This document shows, piece after piece, positions 7,527-16,076 of a stretch of 64,000 nucleotides of DNA. Source of the DNA: Pseudomonadota bacterium. GTDB lineage: Bacteria; Pseudomonadota; Gammaproteobacteria; Competibacterales; Competibacteraceae. Location: contig JAKLIY010000010.1 of NCBI GenBank assembly GCA_022709365.1, positions 44,574-108,573 of the forward strand, written 5' to 3'. Each line of letters begins with the position of its first letter. The stretch's first letter is position 1. The notes under the pieces are model-generated. The model did not search any database. It was given only the letters and a program-made list of their open reading frames with translations, and was not told the origin of the DNA. Made by a program: the position numbers and the translations under genes.

Positions 7527-9284
7527 TTATTGATTTTGCAACTTTGTTGCGCTGGCGCTATCCGCCTGCATTCGGTACAGGCTGGCGTAGCGACCGTTGC
7601 AGGCCAGCAATTCGGCATGCTGGCCGATTTCAACAATGCAGCCCCGGTCGAGGACGACGATGCGGTCGGCGCTTTCAATCGTGGACAGGCGGTGGGCGAT
7701 GACAAAAGCGGTGCGACCTTGGCGCAGGGTATCGAACGCCTGCTGGACCTTGCGTTCGGACTGGGTGTCCAGCGCCGAGGTGGCCTCGTCGAGAATGAGA
7801 ATCGGCGCGTTTTTCAACAGGGCGCGGGCAATGGCGATGCGCTGGCGCTGACCGCCGGACAGACGTGCGCCATTTTCGCCGATCAACGTGTTCAAGCCTT
7901 GGGGCAATTCGCGGATGAAATCCATGGCGTAGGCGTGTTCGGCGGCTTGGATAATCTGCGCTTCGCTGGCCAGAAAACCGGCCCCATAGGCGATGTTGGC
8001 GGCCACCGTATCGTTGAATAGTACGATCTCCTGGCTGACGTAGGCGATGTTGGCGCGTAAATTCGCCAGCCGCAGGTTACGGATCGGGATGCCGTCCAGC
8101 AGGATATCGCCGGATTCCGGCTCGTAGAAACGTGGCAGCAGGGCCATCAGTGTCGTTTTGCCACTGCCGGACGGACCGACTAAAGCGATCGTTTCCCCCG
8201 GACGCACGTCTAGGTTGAGGTTCTGGATGACCTCCGCGCCTTCATCCCGGTAGCGGTGGCTGAGGTTCTGGATGCGCACTTCGCCACGGGCGCGGCCCAG
8301 AGTTTGCATTCCTTGATCCGGTTCCGGCGATTCATCGAGCAGGGCGAAAATGGTTTCCGCCGCTGCCAGTCCGCGCTGCAATTGTTCATTGACCTTGGTC
8401 AGGCGCTTGATCGGCGCCAGCAGCATGGCCATCGCCCCGAACAGGGAAACGAAACCACCGACGGTAATCTGGTCGGCGGCGGATTGCAGAGAGGCGAAAT
8501 AGATCACCGCGCCCAGGGCGAGGACCGTCAGCAGTTGCACCAAGGGTCCGCTGGCTTCGGAGGCGGTGACCAGTTTCATGCTCAACTGACGAACCCGGTT
8601 GTTGACCCGGTGGAAACGTTCCCGCTCATAATCCTGGCCACCGAAGATTTTGATGACCTTGTGGCCCTGCAGGACTTCGTCGATGACGTGAGTGAGATCG
8701 CCCATCAGTTCTTGCAAATCCCGGCTGAGTCGCCGCAATCGCCGGCTGACCGTGCGGACGATGAAAGCGATGCCAGGAGCAATCAGGAACGCCATCAGCG
8801 ACAGTTGCCAGTTGAGATAGAGCATCCAGCCTAGCAGACCGACAACCGCCAGCCCATCCTTGACCACAGTAATCAACGCCTGGGTGGTGGCGTTCATGAC
8901 CTGAGTGACGTCGTAGGTCAGGCGGGACAGCAGGTTGCCGGCGGAGTGATCGTCGAAATAGCGGGTGGGCAGAGTGAGCAGCCGGTCGAACAGGGCGGCG
9001 CGCAGGTCCATCACCACCCGGTGGGCGATCCAGTTCATCGTGACCGAACCGATAAAGCCGGTGATGCCGCGCACGATGAACACGGCGACGAGCAACACCG
9101 GCATCAGGCGGATGCTGTGGGGGTCTTTTTCGACGAAGCTGCCATCCAGCAAGGGCTGAATCAGGGCTGGAATCATCGGTTCAGTGGCGGCGGCGGCGGC
9201 GGTGCCCAGCATCGACAGGATGAAAATGCGGGTATAGGGCCGGACGTAGCGCAGCAGCCGAAAATAGAGGTCTTTGCTGTTCAT
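7527..9284 (-). CDS. msbA: Lipid A export ABC transporter MsbA
   Basis: A 585-aa half-transporter with an N-terminal six-helix membrane domain and a C-terminal ATPase. Walker A GPSGSGKTT is at residues 370-378, followed by the signature LSGGQRQR and Walker B ILILDEATSALD. The length and the match across the membrane domain fit MsbA, which flips lipid A-core across the inner membrane as a homodimer. Its start overlaps the stop of the upstream DNA methylase by 4 bp (ATGA), so expression may be coupled to a restriction-modification unit, an unusual arrangement. Confidence 0.93.
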   Translation of the reverse strand: MNSKDLYFRLLRYVRPYTRIFILSMLGTAAAAATEPMIPALIQPLLDGSFVEKDPHSIRLMPVLLVAVFIVRGITGFIGSVTMNWIAHRVVMDLRAALFDRLLTLPTRYFDDHSAGNLLSRLTYDVTQVMNATTQALITVVKDGLAVVGLLGWMLYLNWQLSLMAFLIAPGIAFIVRTVSRRLRRLSRDLQELMGDLTHVIDEVLQGHKVIKIFGGQDYERERFHRVNNRVRQLSMKLVTASEASGPLVQLLTVLALGAVIYFASLQSAADQITVGGFVSLFGAMAMLLAPIKRLTKVNEQLQRGLAAAETIFALLDESPEPDQGMQTLGRARGEVRIQNLSHRYRDEGAEVIQNLNLDVRPGETIALVGPSGSGKTTLMALLPRFYEPESGDILLDGIPIRNLRLANLRANIAYVSQEIVLFNDTVAANIAYGAGFLASEAQIIQAAEHAYAMDFIRELPQGLNTLIGENGARLSGGQRQRIAIARALLKNAPILILDEATSALDTQSERKVQQAFDTLRQGRTAFVIAHRLSTIESADRIVVLDRGCIVEIGQHAELLACNGRYASLYRMQADSASATKLQNQ

Positions 9285-10240
9285 AAATAGCCACGCTCAA
9301 CCAACGGGTAGTCAGGCACTTTTTCGTGGATTTCTTCCAATCTATCGAGCCACGCAAGGTTTCTGCCAATCACCAGTTCAACCAATTGGGCATGGTGGGT
9401 ATTATTCATGGGAATCTGCCGCATTTGAAAACCATGCTTTCTCGCCAGATTTTTGACTTCATCCGCATGGTCATAGGTCATTAAAAAATCGCCTTTCAGC
9501 GATTCGGCAATTTCGAATAACCGTCCATGATCCATATTGCAATGACGATACAGACGCTTGCCCGCTTTTTTGCCGCCCGCTGTATAAGGAGGATCAATAA
9601 AAAAAACTGCGTTTTTATTTTCAGCGTAGTCAGGCAGCAATTCCAAGGCGTCCGCTTTAAAAAAAGCCATTCTCTGCCTGATATGATTTAGGTTAATAAT
9701 ACGGTTAGCCAGTGTTTTCGGATACCAGCGGGATTGAATTCCTTTGCCGTTTTCTCCATTTCTGAGCAGCCCGGCGCCTTCCGCCAGAATGCCGCCATGA
9801 AGGGTTCGATTTTTAAGAATGGTTTGAAAAGCGCATTGTTGAATTTCAACGGAATTTATTTTTAATTCATTTTCCAGATTTTCATGAGTCAGATCAAATT
9901 GCTGAATCCTTTCAGCCAGCCACTCAGAATAACCAAGAATAACCGCTTGCCAGACTGCTGCAACTTCATGATCCATTTCAATCATAACTGCTCGTTCAAC
10001 AAAATTCTCGAATAATGCGGTAAGACTGATAATGCCTCCTCCGGCAAAAGGCTCTACAATCAAATCCGGCTTAAAATCAAGGGATTGCATCCATTGTCTG
10101 AAGGTGGGTACGAACCAGGTTTTTCCACCAGGATAGCGAAAAGGACTGCGCTGCGGCACTGAGGCAACATTCACCGGCTTGTTTTTCTTGCAAAGAAAAC
10201 CGGTGCCAGAAAAAAGACTTTGCTGTTCCGGGAGATTCAT
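9281..10240 (-). CDS. D12-class N6-adenine DNA methyltransferase
   Basis: A 319-aa Dam-like methylase. FRYPGGK (34-40) is motif X, EPFAGGG (63-69) is the SAM-binding motif I and FFIDPPYT (213-220) is catalytic motif IV. It would methylate adenine N6 in a specific but unknown site. The gene overlaps both neighbours by 4 bp: the NotI-like endonuclease upstream and msbA downstream. Codon usage and AT content differ from msbA and hldE, pointing to transfer. It is the natural protective partner of the endonuclease. Confidence 0.88.
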   Translation of the reverse strand: MNLPEQQSLFSGTGFLCKKNKPVNVASVPQRSPFRYPGGKTWFVPTFRQWMQSLDFKPDLIVEPFAGGGIISLTALFENFVERAVMIEMDHEVAAVWQAVILGYSEWLAERIQQFDLTHENLENELKINSVEIQQCAFQTILKNRTLHGGILAEGAGLLRNGENGKGIQSRWYPKTLANRIINLNHIRQRMAFFKADALELLPDYAENKNAVFFIDPPYTAGGKKAGKRLYRHCNMDHGRLFEIAESLKGDFLMTYDHADEVKNLARKHGFQMRQIPMNNTHHAQLVELVIGRNLAWLDRLEEIHEKVPDYPLVERGYL

Positions 10241-11124
10241 ACCAATGGATTTTCAATGGATTGGTTATCAGGAGCCGATTCCAGATGATCACCTAACTTC
10301 TGCTGAAGTATGTTGATAAAATCCGCAATTTTTCCGGGCTGAGGCGTCGTTATTTTAATCAGTGAAGATTGGAAACTTGTAAAAACTTCATCAACTTTTT
10401 CAAGCTTGAATCTTTTAAGTTCCGGCTTATAAATCAGTTCATATATAAACCATCCAATTTCCCCATCGTTTTTTGAAACCGCATCCAACTTGGATATAGG
10501 AAGAGTTTCATAAAATCCTTTGTTTAACGCAACAGCGACTTTCTTGTTCCAGGAATTTAATATTCTACCCTTAAATAGAAGTTGAGGAGCAAGCCTTTTT
10601 CGAGAAGAAGATAAATAATCAGGACGTGGGTAGTTAGGCTGATTTGTCCAATTCATATCTTGGTTATTTATAGATGAATTGATATAATTCTCGAAAGGTT
10701 CACGAACATTTCCAGAGATATAGACAGCTTGAATTTCAAGCGCTCCAAAGTCATAAATATGTTCATTTTCATCATACGCTACCAGAACAACATCAATATT
10801 ACCTGCTGATTTTCCATGAGCATCATTTAATCGAACTTCGGTTAAAGAACTCCAGGTGGCGCCTTCAGCAAAGAAAAATTCTGCGGCGTCCTTAACGATC
10901 AGCCAGTCTTCACGAAATCGGATTGGGCATGTAATGACTGGGGAATCATTGTGAAAAATGCTACAAACACCGAGAGGATTTTTAGCTTTATCCTTTGTGC
11001 AGTTAGGGACTTTGTTATTGAATGGACAAAGCTTGTTTTGACGATAAAAAACAGCCCGTTCAGAAAAGTCAGTCGTCAGTTGGCCAAAGACTTCAGCAAG
11101 AGGATGTTGGGGTAGTTTCATCAT
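10237..11124 (-). CDS. NotI-family type II restriction endonuclease
   Basis: A 295-aa protein when started at the ATG at 11124, which has AAGGA 5 nt upstream. Four Cys (residues 33, 42, 54, 66; spacing x8, x11, x11) fit the iron-binding Cys4 site of NotI-type enzymes. The nuclease core is NIDVVLVAYD with Asp 111 followed by ALEIQAVYISG (Glu 130, Gln 132), the D...E-x-Q form of the PD-(D/E)xK fold. The gene is clearly AT-rich compared with hldE and msbA. It precedes and overlaps the adenine methylase, forming a compact restriction-modification pair. Specificity cannot be read from sequence. Confidence 0.82.
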   Translation of the reverse strand: MMKLPQHPLAEVFGQLTTDFSERAVFYRQNKLCPFNNKVPNCTKDKAKNPLGVCSIFHNDSPVITCPIRFREDWLIVKDAAEFFFAEGATWSSLTEVRLNDAHGKSAGNIDVVLVAYDENEHIYDFGALEIQAVYISGNVREPFENYINSSINNQDMNWTNQPNYPRPDYLSSSRKRLAPQLLFKGRILNSWNKKVAVALNKGFYETLPISKLDAVSKNDGEIGWFIYELIYKPELKRFKLEKVDEVFTSFQSSLIKITTPQPGKIADFINILQQKLGDHLESAPDNQSIENPLV

Positions 11125-11290
11125 GCAATTCCTTATGTTATTGAGAAAGCGATTCCTGTCCGGAGCGACTGAAAATTTATGATGCCACACCCGCCAAAAT
11201 CTGGCTATGTGCGATGCATCCCGACAAGGCCAGTGTCTTCCAGCGCCGTGTTATGATGTGCCCATCATGCAACATTTTCCATGACCAACC

Positions 11291-12727
11291 ATGAAACCCG
11301 AGATACCCCGTTTTGAACAAGCCCGTGTACTGATCGTCGGCGATGTCATGCTGGATCGCTACTGGTATGGCCCCACCTCCCGCGTCTCGCCAGAAGCGCC
11401 AGTGCCGGTCGTCAAGGTCGAGGAAGTCGAAGAACGTCCCGGCGGCGCAGCCAATGTGGCGGTCAACATTGCCACCCTCGGCGGTCAGGTCCGGGTACTG
11501 GGCGTGGCCGGCGCGGATGAATCGGCCACCGTGCTGGAAACCAAACTGCACCGGATCGGTGTGGTCTGTGAGTTACTCCGCCAGCCCGGTCAGGCGACCA
11601 TCACCAAGCTGCGGGTGTTGAGCCGCAATCAGCAATTGCTGCGACTGGACTTTGAGGACGGCTTCCCCGGCTTCGATCCTGCCGCGCTCCGCGAACGCTT
11701 CGTTGCCCATCTGCCGGATGTGGATCTGGTCGTGCTGTCCGACTACCAGAAGGGTGCCTTGCGCGAGGTCGAGTCCTACATCCAGTTGGCCCGCGCTGCT
11801 GGCAAGCGGGTGCTGGTCGATCCCAAGGGGCAAGATTTTCGCCGCTATCACGGCGCCACCCTGCTGACACCCAACTTGGCCGAGTTCGAAGCGGTCGTCG
11901 GTCCCTGCCGCGATGAAGCGGAACTGGTCGGTAAGGGTCAGGCGCTGCGTCGCAATCTGGAACTGGAGGCGTTGCTGATCACCCGGGGTGAACTGGGCGT
12001 GTCCCTGCTACAGTCCGGAGCGGAGCCACTGCATCTGGCGGCCCGCGCCCGAGAAGTCTATGACGTGACCGGTGCCGGTGATACGGTGATTGCGACCCTG
12101 GCGGCTGGCCTGGCGGCTGACCTGGAATTGCCCGCTGCAACCGTCTTGGCGAATCTGGCTGCCAGTATCGTCGTCGGTAAACTGGGTGCGGCCAGCGTCA
12201 CCATTTCTGAACTGCGCCGGGCGCTGTATGACCATGAAGAACCGCCGCGCGGGGTGGTGGACGAAGCCCAACTGTTGCGAGCGGTCGCCGACGCCAAGGC
12301 CCACGGTGAAACCATCGTCATGACCAACGGCTGTTTCGACATCCTGCATGCTGGTCATGTGACCTATCTGGAACAGGCCCGGCGCTTGGGCAACCGGCTG
12401 ATCGTCGCCGTCAACGACGACGATTCGGTTCGCCAACTCAAAGGTCCCGACCGGCCGATTCATGCGCTCTGGCAACGGATGCGGGTGCTGGCCGGACTGT
12501 CGTCCGTGGATTGGGTCGTGTCCTTTACCGAGAACACCCCGGAACGGTTGATCTGCGCCGTCAAGCCCGATTATCTGGTCAAAGGTGGCGATAACGATCC
12601 GGCCCATATTCCCGGCAATCACTGCGTGTGGGAAGCGGGCGGCCAAGTGGTCGTCATGGACTACATCGAGGGCTGTTCGACCTCCAGCACGATCACCCGT
12701 ATTTTGAGCCGACCCGGAGCCTCATGA
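11291..12727 (+). CDS. hldE: Bifunctional heptose-7-phosphate kinase / heptose-1-phosphate adenylyltransferase
   Basis: A 478-aa fusion of two domains. Residues 1-320 are a PfkB/ribokinase-type kinase ([15 protein letters not shown] near 48, [13 protein letters not shown] near 260). Residues 345-478 are a nucleotidyltransferase with the HAGH motif ([14 protein letters not shown]). HldE makes ADP-heptose for the lipopolysaccharide inner core in the cytoplasm, which agrees with msbA nearby. Its stop overlaps the next start by 4 bp (ATGA). Confidence 0.95.
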   Translation: MKPEIPRFEQARVLIVGDVMLDRYWYGPTSRVSPEAPVPVVKVEEVEERPGGAANVAVNIATLGGQVRVLGVAGADESATVLETKLHRIGVVCELLRQPGQATITKLRVLSRNQQLLRLDFEDGFPGFDPAALRERFVAHLPDVDLVVLSDYQKGALREVESYIQLARAAGKRVLVDPKGQDFRRYHGATLLTPNLAEFEAVVGPCRDEAELVGKGQALRRNLELEALLITRGELGVSLLQSGAEPLHLAARAREVYDVTGAGDTVIATLAAGLAADLELPAATVLANLAASIVVGKLGAASVTISELRRALYDHEEPPRGVVDEAQLLRAVADAKAHGETIVMTNGCFDILHAGHVTYLEQARRLGNRLIVAVNDDDSVRQLKGPDRPIHALWQRMRVLAGLSSVDWVVSFTENTPERLICAVKPDYLVKGGDNDPAHIPGNHCVWEAGGQVVVMDYIEGCSTSSTITRILSRPGAS

Positions 12728-13917
12728 ATCCAACCCTCAATATCGACGTCGCCATCATCGGCGGCGGCATCGCTGGTTTGTGGTTGCTGGCGCGATTGCG
12801 TGAGCGCGGCTATGGCGCACTGCTCATTGAGAGCGACCGACTGGGTGCTGGTCAGACCCTCTGCGCGCAGGGCATCATCCACGGCGGCGCCAAATACGGC
12901 CTGCGCGGCTACGCCGGCCCGACTGCCGAAGCGGTCGCCGGGATGCCCGCTTTATGGCGGTGCTGCCTGAACGGTGAAGATGAAATCAATCTGCACGGCG
13001 CTGCATTGCTGGCTGAACATCAATATCTCTGGGCCACTCACGCCCCAACCTCCCGGCTGGTCGCCTTTTTCGCCAGCAAGTTGATGCGCGGCCATGTGGA
13101 GAAGGTGGCGGACGGCGGTATGGACGCCAGCGATTATCCGCCGGTCCTGCGCCATCCCGATTTCCATGGCGCGGTGTACCGGTTGGATGAACCCATTATC
13201 GAGGTCGCCTCGGTGCTGACTGTGCTGGCTGAGCGTTATCAGGACGCCATGGTCCGTAATCGTGGGCCAGCTATTTTGAAAGCGGACGGGAACCTGACCC
13301 TGCACCATCCTGAACGTCCACAATGGGTGATCCGGCCGGCAGTCACGGTGTTCACCGCAGGAGCCGGCAATGCCGGGCTGCCGTGGGCAACTTTGCAATT
13401 GCGCCCGCTGCACATGGTGATGGCGCGCGGCGTCAACCTTCCCGGACCCTTGTATGCACACTGTCTGGGCGCCAGCGAGGTCCCCCGCCTGACCGTAACC
13501 AGCCATTACGACGCTACTGGCCGGTTGATCTGGTATCTCGGCGGCGGACTGGCGGAAGAGGGAATTCGGCGTGATCGCCGCGAGCAGATCCGGGCCGCAC
13601 GGCGGGAATTGCAGGCGTTATTGCCATGGGTAGACTGGAATCCCGTGGAATTTGCCACCTTCACCATCCAGCGAGCCGAGGCCCATCAGCACGGCGGTGG
13701 ACGGCCAGCGACGGCCAGCGTGTTCCGCGATGGCCGAGTGATCGCCGCCTGGCCGACCAAGCTGGCGCTGGCGCCGCTGTTAGCCGAACAGGTTGAGGGA
13801 CTGTTGCAAACCTTGAAAGTGCCGCGCCGTCCGGTGGATTTGAGTCCGCTGGCGAATTGGCCGCGCCCGGAAATTGGCGTCTATCCCTGGGATCAGGAGG
13901 AAATGGAGTGGAGTTAA
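12724..13917 (+). CDS. FAD-dependent oxidoreductase (DAO fold)
   Basis: A 397-aa protein beginning with a Rossmann dinucleotide-binding motif [17 protein letters not shown] and followed by [20 protein letters not shown], typical of the D-amino-acid/glycerol-3-phosphate oxidase fold. The substrate is unknown. The start at 12724 overlaps the hldE stop, and the next gene starts inside this one, so hldE, this gene and the aldo/keto reductase form a tight operon. Whether it acts on a heptose or sugar intermediate is speculation from context. Confidence 0.8.
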   Translation: MNPTLNIDVAIIGGGIAGLWLLARLRERGYGALLIESDRLGAGQTLCAQGIIHGGAKYGLRGYAGPTAEAVAGMPALWRCCLNGEDEINLHGAALLAEHQYLWATHAPTSRLVAFFASKLMRGHVEKVADGGMDASDYPPVLRHPDFHGAVYRLDEPIIEVASVLTVLAERYQDAMVRNRGPAILKADGNLTLHHPERPQWVIRPAVTVFTAGAGNAGLPWATLQLRPLHMVMARGVNLPGPLYAHCLGASEVPRLTVTSHYDATGRLIWYLGGGLAEEGIRRDRREQIRAARRELQALLPWVDWNPVEFATFTIQRAEAHQHGGGRPATASVFRDGRVIAAWPTKLALAPLLAEQVEGLLQTLKVPRRPVDLSPLANWPRPEIGVYPWDQEEMEWS

Positions 13918-14732
13918 GGTCCTTGGGATCAACTGGCGTACAGGTCAGTCCCCTGGGGTTGGGGACGGTCAAGTTCGGTCGTAACCAGGGGGTTAAATAT
14001 CCCCGACCGTTCGCCCTGCCTTCGGATCAGGACGCACTGACGCTGCTGGATTTAGCTTGGGACCTGGGGATTAACCTGCTGGACACCGCCCCTGCTTATG
14101 GCGAAAGCGAGGAACGGCTGGGCCGGTTGCTGCGGCAATGCCGGCAGGACTGGGTGATCGTTACCAAGGTAGGTGAAGAATTCCACGATGGCGTCTCTGT
14201 GTTCGATTTCTCCGCCGCCGCCACCCGCACCAGTGTTGAGCGCAGTCTGCGGCGGCTGGGGGTGGAAACGCTGGATGTGGTGCTGATTCATTCCAGCGGT
14301 GATGATCTGCGCATTCTGGAGCAGGAGGAGGTTTTACCTGCGCTGCGGCGTTTACAACAGGCCGGTCTGATTCGCGTCGTGGGGATGTCCAGCAAGACGG
14401 TCGGCGGCGGCTTGCGGGCTGTGGAATGCTGCGATGTGGTCATGATGACCTATAACCTGTCACAGCGGGAAGAACTGCCGGTCATCCGCACCGCGCACGC
14501 CGCCGGCAAGGGCGTGTTGATCAAGAAGGGTCTGCTCAGTGGACATCTGGATTCGCTGACGAACGCTGATCCAGTGCGGGCGTCAATGGAGTTAATTTAT
14601 GCCGAACCGGGAGTGAGCAGCGTCGTGGTCGGGACGTTGAACCCGGGACATCTTCGGGCGAACGTGGCGGCGGTGGAAGAGGTGTTGAGCCAGCCAGCCG
14701 TATCCGATCCGGTTGGAACCACTGCTGGCTGA
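13908..14732 (+). CDS. Aldo/keto reductase
   Basis: A 274-aa TIM-barrel oxidoreductase. The GTG at 13908 is chosen because AGGAGG lies 7 nt upstream, inside the preceding gene, and the protein then starts [20 protein letters not shown] as usual for the family. Catalytic tetrad positions are visible: Asp in LLDTAP, Tyr in AYGESEERLG, Lys in VIVTKVG and His in VLIHSSGDD. It overlaps the oxidoreductase by 10 bp. NAD(P)H-dependent carbonyl reduction is expected; substrate unknown. Confidence 0.85.
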   Translation: MELRSLGSTGVQVSPLGLGTVKFGRNQGVKYPRPFALPSDQDALTLLDLAWDLGINLLDTAPAYGESEERLGRLLRQCRQDWVIVTKVGEEFHDGVSVFDFSAAATRTSVERSLRRLGVETLDVVLIHSSGDDLRILEQEEVLPALRRLQQAGLIRVVGMSSKTVGGGLRAVECCDVVMMTYNLSQREELPVIRTAHAAGKGVLIKKGLLSGHLDSLTNADPVRASMELIYAEPGVSSVVVGTLNPGHLRANVAAVEEVLSQPAVSDPVGTTAG

Positions 14733-14842
14733 TCCCGATTGCTGTCATCCAGCGCTGAGGTTAAGAGAATCATGCAAAACGCTTATCGTACTGTATAGCG
14801 GTTGGAAGGTCGCCATTTAGTTCATTAATTAAATTAGGTAAA

Positions 14843-15439
14843 CCCCCGGCTTAGCCGGGGGACTCCCCAAGATTTGACCGTTCCGGCGGTCAGTTGGATT
14901 CTCTACGGTCCCTTCAACGACCGAGGTGAATCTACCATGGCAGAGTATCGGAGTCTGAGTCATACGAAATGGGATTGCAAATATCATATTGTTTTCATTC
15001 CCAAACGGCGGAAGAAAGTGATCTATGGTCAAATCAGGAGGAGGCTTGGAGAGATGTTTCACGAATTAGCCAGCCATAAAGACGTAGCAATTATCGAAGG
15101 GCATCTGCGACCGGATCATGTTCACCTGTGCTTGAGGATAGCACCGAAGTACGCGGTATCGAATGTGGTGGGGTATCTGAAAGGGAAAAGCGCCATGATG
15201 ATCGCTCGATTTTTTGTAGGAAAGGAGAGGAATTTCACGGGCGAGAGCTTTTGGGCCAGAGGCTACTTTGTATCGACGGTGGGATTGGATGAAGCGACGG
15301 TTATTGAGTACATTCGGAACCAGGAGGCCGAAGAGGAGCGCCATGAACAGTTGAGGTTGCGTATGCCGCTTTGAGCGGCCCCAAGCATCCACAACCCCTT
15401 TGAGGGGTTCACCTAATAAGCCCCCGGCTTTGCCGGGGG
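14843..15439 (+). mobile_element. IS200-type element (IS200/IS605 family)
   Basis: Two near-identical terminal hairpins, CCCCCGGCTTAGCCGGGGG at 14843-14861 and CCCCCGGCTTTGCCGGGGG at 15421-15439, flank a single tnpA. Subterminal palindromes and absence of terminal inverted repeats or target duplications are typical of this single-strand transposing family. The exact tips lie just outside the hairpins. No tnpB accessory gene is present. The right end abuts a truncated toxin-antitoxin locus. Confidence 0.88.
14937..15374 (+). CDS. tnpA: IS200-type HUH transposase
   Basis: A 145-aa Y1 transposase starting MAEYRSLSHTKWDCKYHIVF. The metal-binding HUH motif is His 61-Val-His 63 in HLRPDHVHL, and the nucleophilic Tyr is residue 125 in VIEYIRNQ. 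All catalytic residues are intact and length is normal, so the element could be active. The ATG at 14937 is preferred over an upstream in-frame start because it gives the family N-terminus. Confidence 0.93.
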   Translation: MAEYRSLSHTKWDCKYHIVFIPKRRKKVIYGQIRRRLGEMFHELASHKDVAIIEGHLRPDHVHLCLRIAPKYAVSNVVGYLKGKSAMMIARFFVGKERNFTGESFWARGYFVSTVGLDEATVIEYIRNQEAEEERHEQLRLRMPL

Positions 15440-15445
15440 TCATTT

Positions 15446-15623
15446 AACTGTAGATTTTCCAAAATCTGGCGATGTGGAAATTATTATTCTTTCGCTCGAT
15501 TCGACCGATGAAGCCACAGGCCGACTCTTAATGCGCGAATGGCTGGCCCGCGCTTGGGGTTGTGCGCCTGATTTCCCCGACCGTCCCGATCAACCACCAC
15601 TCGGTGACATCACGCTATTATGA
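15446..15623 (+). pseudogene. Truncated upstream partner of the vapC fragment (probable antitoxin remnant)
   Basis: A frame open from the IS200 right edge codes for about 58 residues ending LLMREWLARAWGCAPDFP and DITLL, with its stop overlapping the vapC start (ATGA). There is no start codon and the 5' part was presumably lost at the IS200 boundary. I do not recognise the family; the overlap with a PIN toxin suggests an antitoxin or a small accessory protein. Confidence 0.45.
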
Positions 15624-15853
15624 CCTCCCGCTATTTGCTGGACACCAATATGTGCATCGAAATTGCTCGTGGGCGTCATTCAGGCATTCAAACGCGCATG
15701 GCGACATTGTCCTACGGCGAAGTGGCGATCTGTTCCATCGTTTGGGCTGAATTGGAACTGGGAGCGTATTTATCCCCCAAGGGTTATGGTGATTTCTGGA
15801 AATCGAGATCCCATTACAACGCTAATAGGAGTTACGAATTGACAACCGGTTGA
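15620..15853 (+). pseudogene. Truncated VapC-type PIN toxin
   Basis: The first about 55 residues are a normal PIN-domain RNase toxin: MTSRYLLDTNMCIEIARGR with the catalytic Asp in LLDTN and the acidic residue in WAELELGA. After about residue 52 the sequence degenerates into unrelated codons and stops at 77 aa, whereas VapC proteins have about 130 residues and need C-terminal acidic residues. It is therefore inactive. It lies 180 bp from the IS200 element. Confidence 0.75.
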
Positions 15854-15911
15854 AATTGTGAGTTAAGATTTTCCATACTAATAAGCTGTCGCAAAAGTTT
15901 TGATAGGTTCT

Positions 15912-16024
15912 CGTTCCCACGCTCCAGCGTGGGAACGCCGACGAGCCGCTCCAGCGGCCCGAATGATCTCAATAAAATCGCGACGCTGGAGCGTCTGGAC
16001 GTACTCCCACGCTGGAGCACGGGA
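15912..16024. repeat. Palindromic GC-rich repeat (two copies)
   Basis: A 26-bp near-perfect palindrome at 15912-15937 has arms CGTTCCCACGCT and AGCGTGGGAACG around CC. A degenerate second copy follows near 15981-16024 (GACGCTGGAGCGTC and CCCACGCTGGAGCACGGGAG). Such repeats are scattered in many environmental Gammaproteobacteria and produce spurious peptide frames. Here they separate the broken toxin from the 16 kb cluster. Confidence 0.8.
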
Positions 16025-16076
16025 GCTAGGCGCTACCTGTCAGAATTTATGCATCAATCCACTAGAGATATTCTCA

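Noticed and set aside
11191..15477. A shared 18-base phrase (CCAAAATCTGGC-ATGTG) at 11191 and 15459
   Set aside because: Only one short similarity with no structure around it; may be chance or a tiny leftover of coding homology.
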